Shown: one piece after another, positions 46,289 to 57,405 of the stretch
How positions within the stretch are numbered: position 1 is the stretch's first letter
Layout: each line of letters starts with the position of its first letter
NCBI GenBank assembly: GCA_003117195.1
Contig: BDSI01000034.1
Location: 310,001-374,000, forward strand
Origin: Eudorina sp. 2006-703-Eu-15
Lineage: Eukaryota; Chlorophyta; Chlorophyceae; Chlamydomonadales; Volvocaceae
DNA: 64,000 bases
Reading direction: 5' to 3'
Notes under the pieces: model-generated
Told to the model about the DNA's origin: nothing
Seen by the model: only the letters and a program-made list of their open reading frames with translations
Database searches by the model: none
Program-made: the position numbers and the translations under genes

Positions 46289-49200
46289 ATGGCTGACCCA
46301 AAGCCGACGCCAAGGAAGGTCCTCGAGACCATGAAGGAAGTCACCGGCGCTACCGAAGAGGACATCAAGTCTATGCTTCAGCTTTGCGGCGGGGACGTGA
46401 ACATGGCGACCGAGCGCCTCCTCGAGAGTCCGTTCCAAACCGTGGGCAAGAAGAAGGACCGCAAGCCGCGCGAGGAGGAGCGCAGGAACGACTCCCGGTC
46501 TGCTGGCGGTCGCGGCTATGATCGTTTTGCAAATGGTGGCGCGGGCAGGGGCCGCGGCAGGGGCGAGGGCGGGCGTGGCGGCCGGGGGAGCGGCTACGCG
46601 ACCGGACGTGGATCTGCCGGGGCCCCGGCTCCGCGCGGTGCTTCTGCCGGTCCTCGCCAGCCAATTTCCTCTAATATCAACACAGAATCAAATGGCGCAT
46701 CGGCTCACGGCGATAGCGGCTGGCCGGCCCCAGCTACTTCGGATGGCGATGCAAATGCGTGGGGCTCCTCGTCCGGTCCGGCCTGGGGCGAGGAAAAAGC
46801 TCCAGAAACGTCCACATCTGGATTTTCTTCAAATTCCGCGGCTGTTCCGTCCACCTCTGGCAGCGCTTGGGGTGCCGCGCCGAGCGACAATGCAAGCGCG
46901 CCAACGTCGCATCCGGCTCCCATTCGGCCAGGAGGTGGCATGTCAATGGCGGATAAAATCAAGGCTTCTCAGCAGAAACCTCCAGCTCCCGCACCTGTGC
47001 CAGCGCCAGCGCCGGAGCCGCCCAAGCCGGTCGCGCCGGCCGTTCCCGCTTCGCCTCCCCCGGCAGCGCAGCCCGCAGTTCCGGAGCCCGAGCCCGCCGC
47101 ATCCACAGCTGCGCAAACGGTGGAGGCAACCAGCACTACGTCCACGAGCTACACAGCCCCGGCGGTGAGCGACTGGGGAGCGAACGCTGGCAAGGACCTC
47201 ATGGGGATGCTATCTGGCGCCAGTAAGGCTGCGGCAGCACAAGCCGCTGCGGCCACCACTCCAGCTGCGACGGGGGTCGCCCCATCACCGGCGGTCCCGA
47301 CTGCAGCCGCCTCGGTGCCGGTCGCTCCCGTCGTTACGCCGGCAGCTGCGCCAACCGCGCCGGCCCCGTCGGACAAGGTGACCCTCTCGGCGGCCGACAA
47401 TCAGGTCGCTCCCCCCAGCGCCAGCAGCCAATACGCGTCGTATGTGGCCGCGCCCGCGCCCGTTGCCCCCGCTCCCACGGCTGACGCACCCAAGCCTGCG
47501 GCGGCTGCGCCTGTCCCGGCCGCCGCGGCCGCTCCGGAAGTGGACACTTTGCAGCTGAGCTTCGGTACCTTCAACATCGGTGGTGGCCTGGGCGATTTCG
47601 GCGCCAACTTCAGTGCGTCATACAATGGGCAGGCGGCCGCGGAGGTGCCGAAGCCGCAGCCGGCGGCCCCGCCGGCCGCCGCGCCCCCGCCCGCGCAGCC
47701 GCAGGCCGTCGCCGTTGCGCAGCAGCCCCAGCAACCCCAGCAGGTCGAGCAGCAGGCGCCGTCCGCACCGGCAGCGGCGGCCACCGCCGCGTTGGCAGAC
47801 CAGTACAAGCACGCGTACTCGCACTACGCGATGCAGACCGCCGCGGACAAGGCGGCTGTGGCTGCGGCGGCCGCTCCGGCTGCGGCGGCGGAGCAGCAGA
47901 CCGCACCGGCGACCTACGGCAGCTTCCCGTCGCAGGCCGCGGCGACCTTCGGCGGTGCGTTCAGCGCCACTGGCTTCGGCTCGGCGGGCCAGGTGCCTGA
48001 CGCCGGCACGCGCGTCTTCGCACAGACCGACTACGCGGCGGCTTACAACCAGGATGTGCTGAAGCAAGCCACACAGTCGGTGTACGGCCAGGCGCCCGCG
48101 GCGCAGACCGCCTCGGCGTACGGTGCCCAGTCGCAGCAGCCCCAGGTCGCGGCCCAGCCGCAGCAGCAGCCCCAGCAGCCGCAGAGCGTGCAGCAACAGG
48201 TGGTGGCCGCGCAGCAGCAGCAGCAACAGGCGCTGCAGCAACAGGCGGTGCAGCCCCAGCAGGTGGCCGTGAGCCAGCAGCCGCAGGTTGCGGTCAGCCA
48301 GCCGCCGCATCAGCAACAGCAGCAGCAGCAACAGACCCAGGCGCAGCAGCAGCAGCAGCAGTACGCCGCCCATCAGGCCAGCCAGGTGCAGCAGCAGTAT
48401 GCTCAGTACGCTGCCGCGCAGGCCTCGTACGCGCAGGGCCAGGTGGGTCAGACAGCGGCCGCGAGCGCTGCCGCGTACAACCAGGCCGGTGCGGCGAAGT
48501 ACAACCCGGCCACAGGCATGTATGGCCAGGCGGATCTGACGGGTGCGGCCGCGGCCTCGAGCGCCGCGGTGGCGAGCACCGCTTCGACCGCCGCGCCGCA
48601 GGTGCCGGGCGCGCAGACGGCGGCCGCCGCGGGCGGCATGCCGGTCAGCGGATACACGGCCGCGCCGGGCGTTATTCCCCCGATGGGCTTCAACACTGCC
48701 GGCGCGGGGACTGGCCACCTGCCGTACACGCAGCCCGCGTACGCGTACAACAACCCGGCGTTTGCGGCCGCCATGTACAACAACCCATATGCCACGATGT
48801 ACTACCAGCAGGTGCGCGTTTTGCGGAGAGGGAGATTTAAGAGGGGGGGACGATTTGGCTTTCACGGAAGATGCACGACTTATGTTTCAACGGTTCTCAG
48901 TTCAGCAACTGAGAAATAAACTGTTAACAACCCATATGCGATTATGTTTCAGCAACAGGTCGTAGGTTTGTTTGTCGTGGGTTTGGGGATGGAATCTGAT
49001 GTCGTGTTGACGTGCCTCCAGTCAAAACGAGATCTCGTGTGCGTACACATTGGGTGTCATGACGTGTCGGGGCCAACGCCTCTTTCCTAAGAGAGCACTA
49101 GGGTCATTCCCTCCCGGTAGGCACCGATGTTCCCTTCAGGGTGTACTGCAGTATGCATTTGTTCATGAATGGATTGGTATTCCGTAGGCGCTTGAAGAGG

Positions 49201-50785
49201 AAGGAGCGCCGCACTCCACATGATGTGGTGCAACAGTGACATGACTCACGCTTGGTGTTCCTTGTTTCTATGCAGATGGGCTACAACCAGTACCAGGCGC
49301 CGGCGGCGGCGGCATCGCAGCCTCAACCGTACCTGCAGGCGAATCAGCACATGGGCCAGCGGTACGTGTCGGTTGAGGGTTATTATCGAACGCTGTGGTG
49401 TTGAGATTTTGAGGTCTGCGGTGTAGAGACAGCCCGATTATGGGATTGAGAGATGATGTTTCTCGGCGTGCGGAAAGTATCTGGAGTATCTGACCGATTG
49501 GTGTCGGGCAAAGGGCGACCGGCAGGAGCGACTACGTCTGTATCGTCTGCGGAGGAAGTTTCAGTGATTGGGCGCTTGTGCGGCATTTCTCGTTTCAACT
49601 TACATAGCGTTCGACGAGGAGATTACGCTCGCCGTTTTTATAACCAGCTGCGGTACACATGGCAGCCATTGGATAGTCTTGCTTGGGTTGGCTTGCGTGA
49701 TGGTACGAACTGTTGGTCGTTCATCTCTGCTAAGAGTGGTCGCTCTGCAGGCACCACGTATCGCTATTTACAAGAACCGTGGATTAATCACTCGCATTGT
49801 GCCTTCTTGTTGTCGCATTCGCGGCCTGACGTTGCAGGTCGTTCAACTACAACAACCCGAACCCGGTGGCACCAGGCGCTGCTCAGCTTCCTGGCGGGGC
49901 CTACAACGCGAACCCGGCAGCTGGCTACGCGCTGACCGGTGGGTGCAGCATGCCGATTGTCGGTCTGTTTTGTTGTTTTGTTACCTTTGATAGGCAGGCA
50001 TGGGCGGGCGCTTCTAGGTGGTGCGAGGGCACGATTTCACATACGCCCGGGCATCGCCGGTACTGCTTAACGTGAGCGCACCAGACGTGGTGCGCATGAG
50101 GGACTGTTGCATGACTTGATTTCTTACCTCGCGAGTATCCATCAACGAATGCGTCCATGGCTTGATTAGGATGTAGCGCACCAAGCGCGGTACGCCTGCG
50201 GGTGAAGATAAGATTCGGCCGAAATATGTCGCCGGTTACCACTGAGATGGTCTCGAGTTGGTCCCAGGCCCATGGCATCGGAAATGCGCTGCCGTTTGCC
50301 ATTCGAAAAGTCGCTTACGATTCCCCGTGCTGTGTTGTGAACCGCTTGCTCTAGCAGGCTATGATGATGGCAGCACCGCCACGGCGTCAGCGGTGAACGC
50401 CGCCGCGTCCGCGGGTGCGGCCGCGTACAACGTGCCCGGGGCCGGCGTCAAGCCCGCGGACAAGCAGGACCCCAGCGCTCTCGGTGGCTACGGCATGGGC
50501 GCCCAGCAGCAGCAACAGCAGCAACAGCTACCGCAGGCGGCCATGCAGCAGCAGGCTGGCGGCCAGCCGGGCGGCCAGGGCGGGCACATGGGCCACGGCG
50601 GTCAGCACCACGGCGCCGGCCACTACGGCAACCAGGGCTACGGCGGGTACAACAACCAGGCATATGGCAACCAAGGGTACGGTGCCAACCAGGGATACGG
50701 TGGCGGCCACTATGGTGGATATGGCCAGCGCGGCGGGTACAGCGGGTACAACCGCGGCGGCCCTGGTAACTACAACAGGCAGTAA
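46289..50785 (+). CDS. GIP1/UBAP2-like protein: UBA-like domain, RGG tract, Gln-rich region
   Basis: Exons: 46289-48811, 49276-49361, 49838-49938, 50358-50785; 3138 nt, 1045 aa. The start ATG sits in GCCACCATGG, a near-ideal context. Residues about 8-60 (VLETMKEVTGATEEDIKSML, then ATERLLES and KKKDRK) match the GIP1 N-terminal UBA-like domain of plant GBF-interacting proteins. An RGG-type tract follows (about 70-112), then long Pro/Ala-rich disordered sequence, a conserved-looking LQLSFGTFNIGG (about 420), a Gln-rich region (about 610-700), and a Gly/Tyr-rich tail (GGYNNQ, GYGG repeats) ending NRQ. Plant GIP1 was described as enhancing G-box factor binding; the animal relatives UBAP2L and Lingerer are RNA-binding, stress-granule proteins. 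The RGG and Gln/Tyr-rich regions favour an RNP role here, by inference. The gene is divergent from the OPR gene. Confidence 0.85.
48779..48958 (+). repeat. 33-bp exon-end duplication in GIP1-like gene
   Basis: The last 33 bases of exon 1 (48779-48811, coding NNPYATMYYQQ) recur at 48926-48958 as NNPYAIMFQQQ, again followed by GT. The second copy lies in intron 1. No acceptor was found that would bring it in frame, so it looks like a relic or an unrecognised alternative exon. Confidence 0.6.
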
Positions 50786-51892
50786 GGGATATGCCCGCCT
50801 GCGTTCTGGTCGGCCTTGCCGCTTGGCGTAAGCGGCTGGTGTCTTCGCCTCCCCAGTCGCCTTCAATACGCGCTCGCCTCGTTTTGCGGCGTGCCTTGCC
50901 TGGGGAGTCGCCAGAACGTGGATGGAGCGGATGGCCCGCGGTGATATGGCTCCGGGGCTGTTGTGCGAGTGCCGCGCGCGCGGGGTTAGGGAGCACGGTG
51001 CTGCGGTGTGGGGCTCGGGGCTTCAGACGCTGTCGAATTATACCCTCAGTCGCGATGACAGACTGGCGCGGCCGACTTGTCGCGATGATGGCCGCGCCGG
51101 CTAGGCGGTGGTGGGGCGGTAGCGCGCCCAGTATTGTGCTGCCATACCGATCGTGCTCTGGCGCCTTGTTGCCATCCGTCCCGTGCTGCTGGGTCGTCTA
51201 GTCGGAGTCGTCTGGCCAGGGGGGCAGGGGCTCATCGACGTTTGATCCCGGCATACGACCGTTCTTTGTCTCCGCCGTGCATTGGTTCTTCGAAATGGCA
51301 GGCTTTTTCTGAAGGGGAGCAATCGACAACGGTCGCGTGTTGCTGTCCTTCACATAGTAAGAAAGAGAAGAAGCTGGGAAGTTCACATCGCATGGGAGAA
51401 GCGCCCAGAAAAGGGAGAGACAGGTTTGAGCCGTAGCCGGGGTGGGAAGGGGAAAGCTGTTATGGGTGGACACTGGATGACTGGTGTAATGTTTGTTAGG
51501 GCAAGCAGGATGTGTTTTTTCGGTGCCACATGGTTGCATGTATTGCAACCACCACATGTATTGCAACAGCACGCGGGGGGCGTCTCTCGGGCAACTGTGA
51601 TACCACCCCCGATCAGGCCGTTTGCCAGGCCCGCTTATTCTGGCGTGGGCATTTTGTTTCCTGGGGCGCCGCTGGGGCAGGAGTAGCCTGAACATCATCA
51701 TTGTCTTGAGGATCGTTACAGAGGCACCTCGCGAATCACATGAGTGCCAAGGGATGCGCCATTCGGGCTGCGCGCCCGTCGGGCTGGCTGATTTGGGTTC
51801 CGAGCGGATTGCGATTCGCAGCACGTTCAGGCGGATGCTGCTGTTCAATGGGGTCATGGTTTGAGCGTGTTCTAGCTTGCACATGATGGTAT

Positions 51893-51897
51893 TGTAA
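51893..51897 (+). terminator. TGTAA poly(A)-type signal for GIP1-like gene
   Basis: First convincing TGTAA downstream of the stop at 50785, implying a 3' UTR of about 1.1 kb, which is long but not unusual in volvocine algae. Confidence 0.5.
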
Positions 51898-51999
51898 CAA
51901 GAGTCTGCCGCCCAGACGTAACGAGTCCGAGACGGGGCAGGGCCGGAGCGTAAAGATTTGCGGTTGCGAGCGATCGTCATGGCAGCGTGCAAATTCATG

Positions 52000-52329
52000 T
52001 CACAAATGTACGTGTCTCAGCCGCACGCAAGGGGTTTTTGGGGTCTCCGCCAAAAAATCCTTGTCACGAAGGACATCACACAGCCCCGCCAGCCGCGGTA
52101 ATGGCGCCGGCTTTCGGAGGTTCGTGACGCGGTTCTTGGGCACCGCGCGCTCTGTCATAACAAAGTGACGGACGCTGTTCTCGCAGGACACAACCCCACA
52201 CACGACTTGGCGATCGGCTGCGGGTATCCCCAATGTGTACGGTAACACGGCAAGTCTGCCGAGTGCTGGCACTTGAGAGCAAAGTGAACAGGGGGCCGGT
52301 TCCAGGACGAAACGATTTGATCCAACCAA
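52000..52329 (-). CDS. Unassigned minus-strand open frame
   Basis: A 109-codon frame ending at a TGA, with a varied amino-acid mix unlike the low-complexity shadows nearby. The frame could be a last exon, and a TGTAA word on the minus strand lies about 290 bases downstream (near 51716-51720). No domain, start or splice partner was identified, so it may be a chance frame. Confidence 0.2.
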   Translation of the reverse strand: MVGSNRFVLEPAPCSLCSQVPALGRLAVLPYTLGIPAADRQVVCGVVSCENSVRHFVMTERAVPKNRVTNLRKPAPLPRLAGLCDVLRDKDFLAETPKTPCVRLRHVHL

Positions 52330-52617
52330 ACGAACGAACCTTTGGCGTCAGAAGCTCAGAACGCTGCTCAGTCCGGCGCAGCAGCGGCACTTGAAGGAAA
52401 GTCGTACGTGACCGGCTGAAGGTGTAGCTGGTGGTCTCTTGTATGACCGGCCTGGTTCCCTGGCGGGGACCTTCTTGCCAGTTATCACCGGTAGTTACAG
52501 CCACCTGCATTCAATCGGCCGCCTGCTGGTTTCGCACCAGTTCGCACCTGGTTTCAGTTGGGTCACTTGCGTCCCTCGTCTTCCGAGATTGCCGTGCTGG
52601 TGGCACAACAGTATTAA

Positions 52618-55195
52618 TGGCGTTACAGTGGACCCCGCGGGTCATATAGCCTCCTCACCATGCACTGCAAAAACGAAACCGCGCCACCTTGGCGCACCGG
52701 ACGGACGGGCCCCACCGGCTCCACAAGTGCACCGAAACACACCCCGCATCCACTCTACCAGTGAACCACCCCGTTCCTGACGACCAGCCTTAGCCGAGAA
52801 TAAAGCCCGCTCAGGGGGAGTTAGCTACCAGGGCGCCCCTATTATTAGCGAACCACCACCTCAGCCGAGACCGGTTCCCTTCTCCGGCAGTGCGCAGTCT
52901 TGGACGGCGACGGGGGCTCGCGAGCCACTATCAGGGGTCTGTCCGGAAGAACCTCCCCGCCCTAACAAGGGCCCAGTCGTCACGTTATCGCCCCTTCCCC
53001 CCGGGTCCCATTTAGGCCACTGGAAGTCGGCTAGTTATCGTGCTCTAGTGGCAGAGGGGGACGGCATACCAGACGGTTATCTTGTACCGTCAAGATGGGG
53101 CGCGTAGTCCCCACCGCTGACCATCCCATTCTCGGTATGCCTAGCTCCGCGAACCTGTAAAGCCAGCGCCAAAAATCCGCCCGTGCCCCGGTCATCGCAC
53201 CGCATCCTCCGTTTGGCGCGGGATATCGGCTCCGGCTCTCGACCAGCCTGCCCCCATCGCGCTTCGGCCCGTTCCCATGGCACTTGTTGCCGCCGAAACG
53301 GCTTTGTCCCACACACACTGTTGCACACACGTGGGGGCCTGGGCCAGCCACATTTGCTGTCTATGAATGCCCATCCCTATTCTTGCTTCAATCTGCGCGA
53401 CAACCGCTTGGGCCACCGCGCAGCCCCAAAAGTGGTTTTGCCTCGGCGTTGGCCGCACCGCCCCCATTCACATGAACGACACTTCAGTCACATCAATGGC
53501 GCCCAGGCCGGTCGGTCAGGCTGTTGAGGGTGCCCGATTGCGACCCATCGAGGCGCCATGCCCCTGAACCACCTACCGTTCAATCGGTATCAGGCGGTGT
53601 TCAGGCGTTGGTAGGACCAAACCAACAGGGGGATTCATGCTACTGAAGTAGTGGTTGTCGAAAGCGCGCTGCGTTGGACCTAGCTGGTTGATCAGGCCCG
53701 TGCGATCCAGATTGCTTACGATTGTGTGGAATTAATCGTCTACATGCGAGCAACGCTCAACGCCGAAATAATCGGCGTTGTGCTCCCAAAGCGGCCCAGA
53801 CGGCGCCAAGAGCGTACGGCACCGAATCTGGCCTAACCGCACCCTGGAGCCATGCGACAAGCCCAGCAGGCTCCTTCACACCTCTCTTAAGTCGAGCACA
53901 CAATAATAGAAGGCGCCGTGCGAAGCCAAGCCGGAACGCTGCTCGCTTCCCGGCTCTAGTCAGTTGGGTCCAGCCGTTGGCCCACAGTCAGTTCGCGCCG
54001 GTGCCGGCAACGGTGCACGACAGCCCTCATCAGGTGCGACTTTCCCATATGGCATACGGATCCCATTACCCCTTGTCGCCAATACGCCCCCTTATTGGCA
54101 TTTCCCCATTTGGCCTCCGTCCACATCCTCTGCAAGTTTTCCGTCACCCTTGCAACCATCCTCGACATGTGGGGCGTGGTATCCTCCATGCACTCCCAGT
54201 GCTTCACAGACAAATCGCGTGTGTGACACACGCCTCCCCTCCCCCACCCCGCGCAGCTGCAGCGCCGTACCGCACCACACGTTGTACTCACGGCGTGACA
54301 GCCGAAGACCGTCTTACAGCCGCCACCCCATGCGCCTCGTCAGCATACCCGTGACTTCCTCCCTCCCCGGAGGTGTCGCCTCCGTGGGTGCCATGGCACC
54401 CTCTGCTGCCTCCCACCATCTTGTTGGGATGTCTTGTCAATCGCCTCCGGAGCCGCCTCGCATTCCCGCCACCGTTGCCATTCCTGCCACTCGTTTCCCG
54501 CCTATTCCCAAGCATTCTCCTACGAAGGCGGCCCAACCCCGGCGGCGTTGCCTCTGGATGCGGGATGTCTGGGGCGTCTCATCCGCGACCCTCACCCATC
54601 CGTCCGCCGTGTCCCGTAGCCGGGATGTTGCTCGAACCGCTTGTCCCATGGCCCTTAGCGATAGGCACCTGGCCAGGACCTCCTGCTTACCTTCCAGCCC
54701 GGGCCGCTCGCCTTCTTGCAGTCCTTGTGGCAGCAATGGGTTGCCCCACAGCGGTGTATTTCAGCCACCTCCCTGGAGTTAGAGGTTCCGCACCTACGTC
54801 GATCACCGGCGGAAGTGCGGAAACTCATCGCTCTTGCCACTCGATTCACCCCCACCGGCAGCTCGGGACAATCCATCCAGGGTCCCCCCCTGGGGGCACC
54901 GTCAAGGCCTTGATCGGCTCGAAGCCGGCTATCGCTCATCGCAGGCACTCAAGCAGGACGCGCCGCCAGGGGGCATCGGCCCCGCCAATGGGCCCCAGGA
55001 CGACGCGGATTGCCCAATCCACCCCTCTTGCCCGCGCATGCCCCAAAACCTGGCCCCCCATGGGTGCCCCACCAGCGATTTTAGAGCCCCGGTTGCCCTG
55101 CGCTCCCGGTCGTCGAGGGTCGTCGGAGCCGAGCCCTCTATCGACCAGGCGAACTGATAACTTCCCCATGCCTCCCGCTCGTTCCGTGGCCCATT
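52618..55195 (-). mobile_element. 5'-truncated LINE, minus-strand copy
   Basis: Read on the minus strand from about 55195 to 52618. Broken frames can be aligned piece by piece with the plus copy: GKLSVRLVDRGLGSDD (near 55160), LGPIGGADAPWRRVLLE, GPWMDCPELPVGVNRVAR, CLSLRAMGQAVR, QRQRRRGWAAFVGECLG, VTENLQRMWTEAKW, and DFWRWLYRFAELGI near the stop at 53031. A 3' UTR of about 410 bases follows, ending at GTTACAGTGGACCCC in plus orientation (52621). Several frameshifts make it inactive. The polymerase core is missing; only the C-terminal region remains. Confidence 0.85.
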
Positions 55196-57405
55196 GTATT
55201 TTTCATGGCATCATGCTTCAGGCGCTATCGCGGCTATCCCTGTCGATATTCGGGAGGGCATCATCAGCGGCAGCATATGGACTGCAGCGAGTGACGTGGC
55301 ACATGGAGCACGGCGGATTAACGCCCCAGAGAGAGAGTGTGGCCTGGGAGAAGTTGGCGGCTCGCTTAATCGATAGAGGACTCGGCCCCGACGACACAGA
55401 ACGGAGGGCAACAGGGGTTCCCAAATCGCTGTTGGCAGGGCACCCGACGGGAGGAGGGTTTGGGGCCCTACCCCTGCTGGAGCACGCGCGGGCCAGATGG
55501 GCCGGGTGGGCGGTCCGCTTCGTCCTGGGACCCAAGGGCGGGGCAGACGCCCCGTGGCGGCGAATTCTGCTTGAGTTCCTACGTGGAGCGATACCGGGCT
55601 TCGAACCCATTATGGCCTTGACGGCGCCCCATGCAGGACCATGGCTGGACTGCCCCGGACTACCGGAGGGAGTGAATCGGATAGCAAGGGCACTGAGTGC
55701 CCTCCCGCCCGTGATCGATGTTGAGGCGGAGCCCCTGACCCCAGGGGGCTGGTGCTGGAATGCACCGCTGTGGGGCAACCCGCTATTACCACACGGGCTG
55801 CAACTAGGCGAGCAACCGGGGCTCGAACATAGGCATGCCGCCCTTGCCAAATGCCTGTCGCTGAGGACCATTGGGCATGCGGTTCGAGTGATATCCCGGC
55901 TCCGGGACACGACGGACGGATGGGAGAGGAACTTGGACGCGAACCCCCGACCGCCCGCACACAGCGCCAGCGTCGCCGGGGATGGGCAATGTTTGTTAGG
56001 GAATGCTTGGGGGTAGGAGCCGACGGGTGGCAGGAGTGGGACCGGTGGAGGGCGGCCCTAGAAGCGCTCCGACAAGACATCCCACCAGGGTGGTGGGAAG
56101 CCGCCGAGGGGTCCCTGGGGCCCACCGAGGCGACCCCCCCAGGGAGAGAGGAAGTCACGGAAATGCTGGTGAGGCGCATGGGGTGGAGGCTGCAAAACGG
56201 CCTCAAGGTGGCACTCCACGAGTACACCGTGCGGTATGGCACGACACTGCAGCTGCAAAGCCTGGGGGAGGCGAGGCGTGCGGCGCACACACGCTTTGTT
56301 TGCGAAGCGCTTGGGGTAGAGGATACTGCGCCAGAAGTGTCGAGGATGGTTTCCAAGGTAATAGAGAACATGCAGCGGATGTGGACGGAGACCAAGTGGG
56401 AAAACTCCAATAAGGAGGCGTATTGGCGACTGGCGGTTGATGGCATCCCAATGCTTGGTAACTCCCACATGAGGGGGGCGGCGGTGGCCCCTTGTGGATG
56501 CGGGACGTACCCCGGCGCCGGGGCGATACGGCCAACACCCAGGCAACACCATTTTTGGGGCTGTGGGGTGGCACAAGCGGTTGTCGCACAGATCGAGGCA
56601 AGGCTAGGGGTGAGCCTTCAAAGGCAGCAGGTGTGGCTCGCAACGCCCCCCGTGGGTGTGCAACAGTGTGTCTGGGACGTTGTCGTCTTGGCGGCAACCA
56701 GTGCCATGGAAACGGGCCGGCGAGCCCTGAGGGCCGACAGGTCCAGGAACGCGGGCGGGATCCCGGGGTCCTTAGGGGACGCTGAAGGGCTAGCCGCCCG
56801 GCGGGCAGTGGCAGACTTTTGGAGCCGGCTCTACGACTTCGCTGAGCTGGGAGTCCCAGTGAAAGGGTGGTCAGCGGTGGGGGCTACACACCCGATCCTG
56901 AAAGTGCAGGACGGTCATCTTGTGTGCCGAGGCCCGGTTCCGTCAGGCCAGGATTCTTAAGCCCTGTAGGTACTCTGTCGTAATAGACCGCGGGTGGTCA
57001 GGGCACTGACGCCCAGTGGAGCTATCGCTAGGTGTGGGCAGTTTTTTCGGCCCGGTGGGACCGTACGGGCAGGCCCCTGAATGGTGACTCGCGAGCCCCC
57101 GTGGCCTTCCAAGACTACGGGCCACCGCTGGAGAAGTGACCCCGCCTTGGTGGGGGTGGTGGTTCGCTAATAGGGGCGCCATGGTGGCTAACTCCCCCTG
57201 AGCGGGCTTTATCCCTTGCCATGGTTGGTTCTCAGGAACGGGGTGGTTCCCTGGTAGTGTGGGCCCGGGGAGTGTTTCGGTGCACTTGGGGAGCCTGTCC
57301 GGAGCGCCATGGTGGCGTTGGTTCGTTTAGGCAGTGTATGGTGAGGAAGCCTCGGCTGTCGCCGGGGCTGTCACCGATGACCCGCGGGGTCCGCTGTAAC
57401 ATCCT
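55196..57405 (+). mobile_element. 5'-truncated LINE, plus-strand copy
   Basis: The coding remnant runs from about 55206 to the TAA at 56958-56960, with one frame change near 55930-55965. It keeps the region after the reverse transcriptase core: WEKLAARLIDRGLGPDD, GPWLDCPGLPEGVNRIAR, a WGNPLL word typical of LINE C-termini, and a zinc-knuckle-like CGCG followed by HHFWGC (about 56500-56570), as in RT zinc-binding domains. A 3' UTR of about 440 bases ends in GACCCGCGGGGTCCGCTGTAAC at 57385-57405. Non-autonomous. The clade cannot be fixed without the catalytic domain. Confidence 0.85.

Larger units (their letters stand above)
50786..52617. other. GIP1-like 3' UTR and following gap
   Basis: 50786 to about 51905 is the probable 3' UTR, ending at a TGTAA signal. 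From 52000 to 52510 two overlapping minus-strand frames are open; the one at 52000-52329 looks protein-like (LGIPAADRQVVCGVVSCEN) but matches no family I know. 52510-52617 shows nothing before the LINE end. Confidence 0.45.

Noticed and set aside
47618..48865. 415-codon minus-strand frame opposite the GIP1-like gene
   Set aside because: Shadow of the Ala/Gln-rich coding exon, rich in Leu/Arg from reverse-complemented Gln and Ala codons.
54373..55190. First half of a 547-codon plus-strand frame
   Set aside because: This half is antisense to the minus-strand LINE copy; only the part after about 55206 is real LINE coding sequence.
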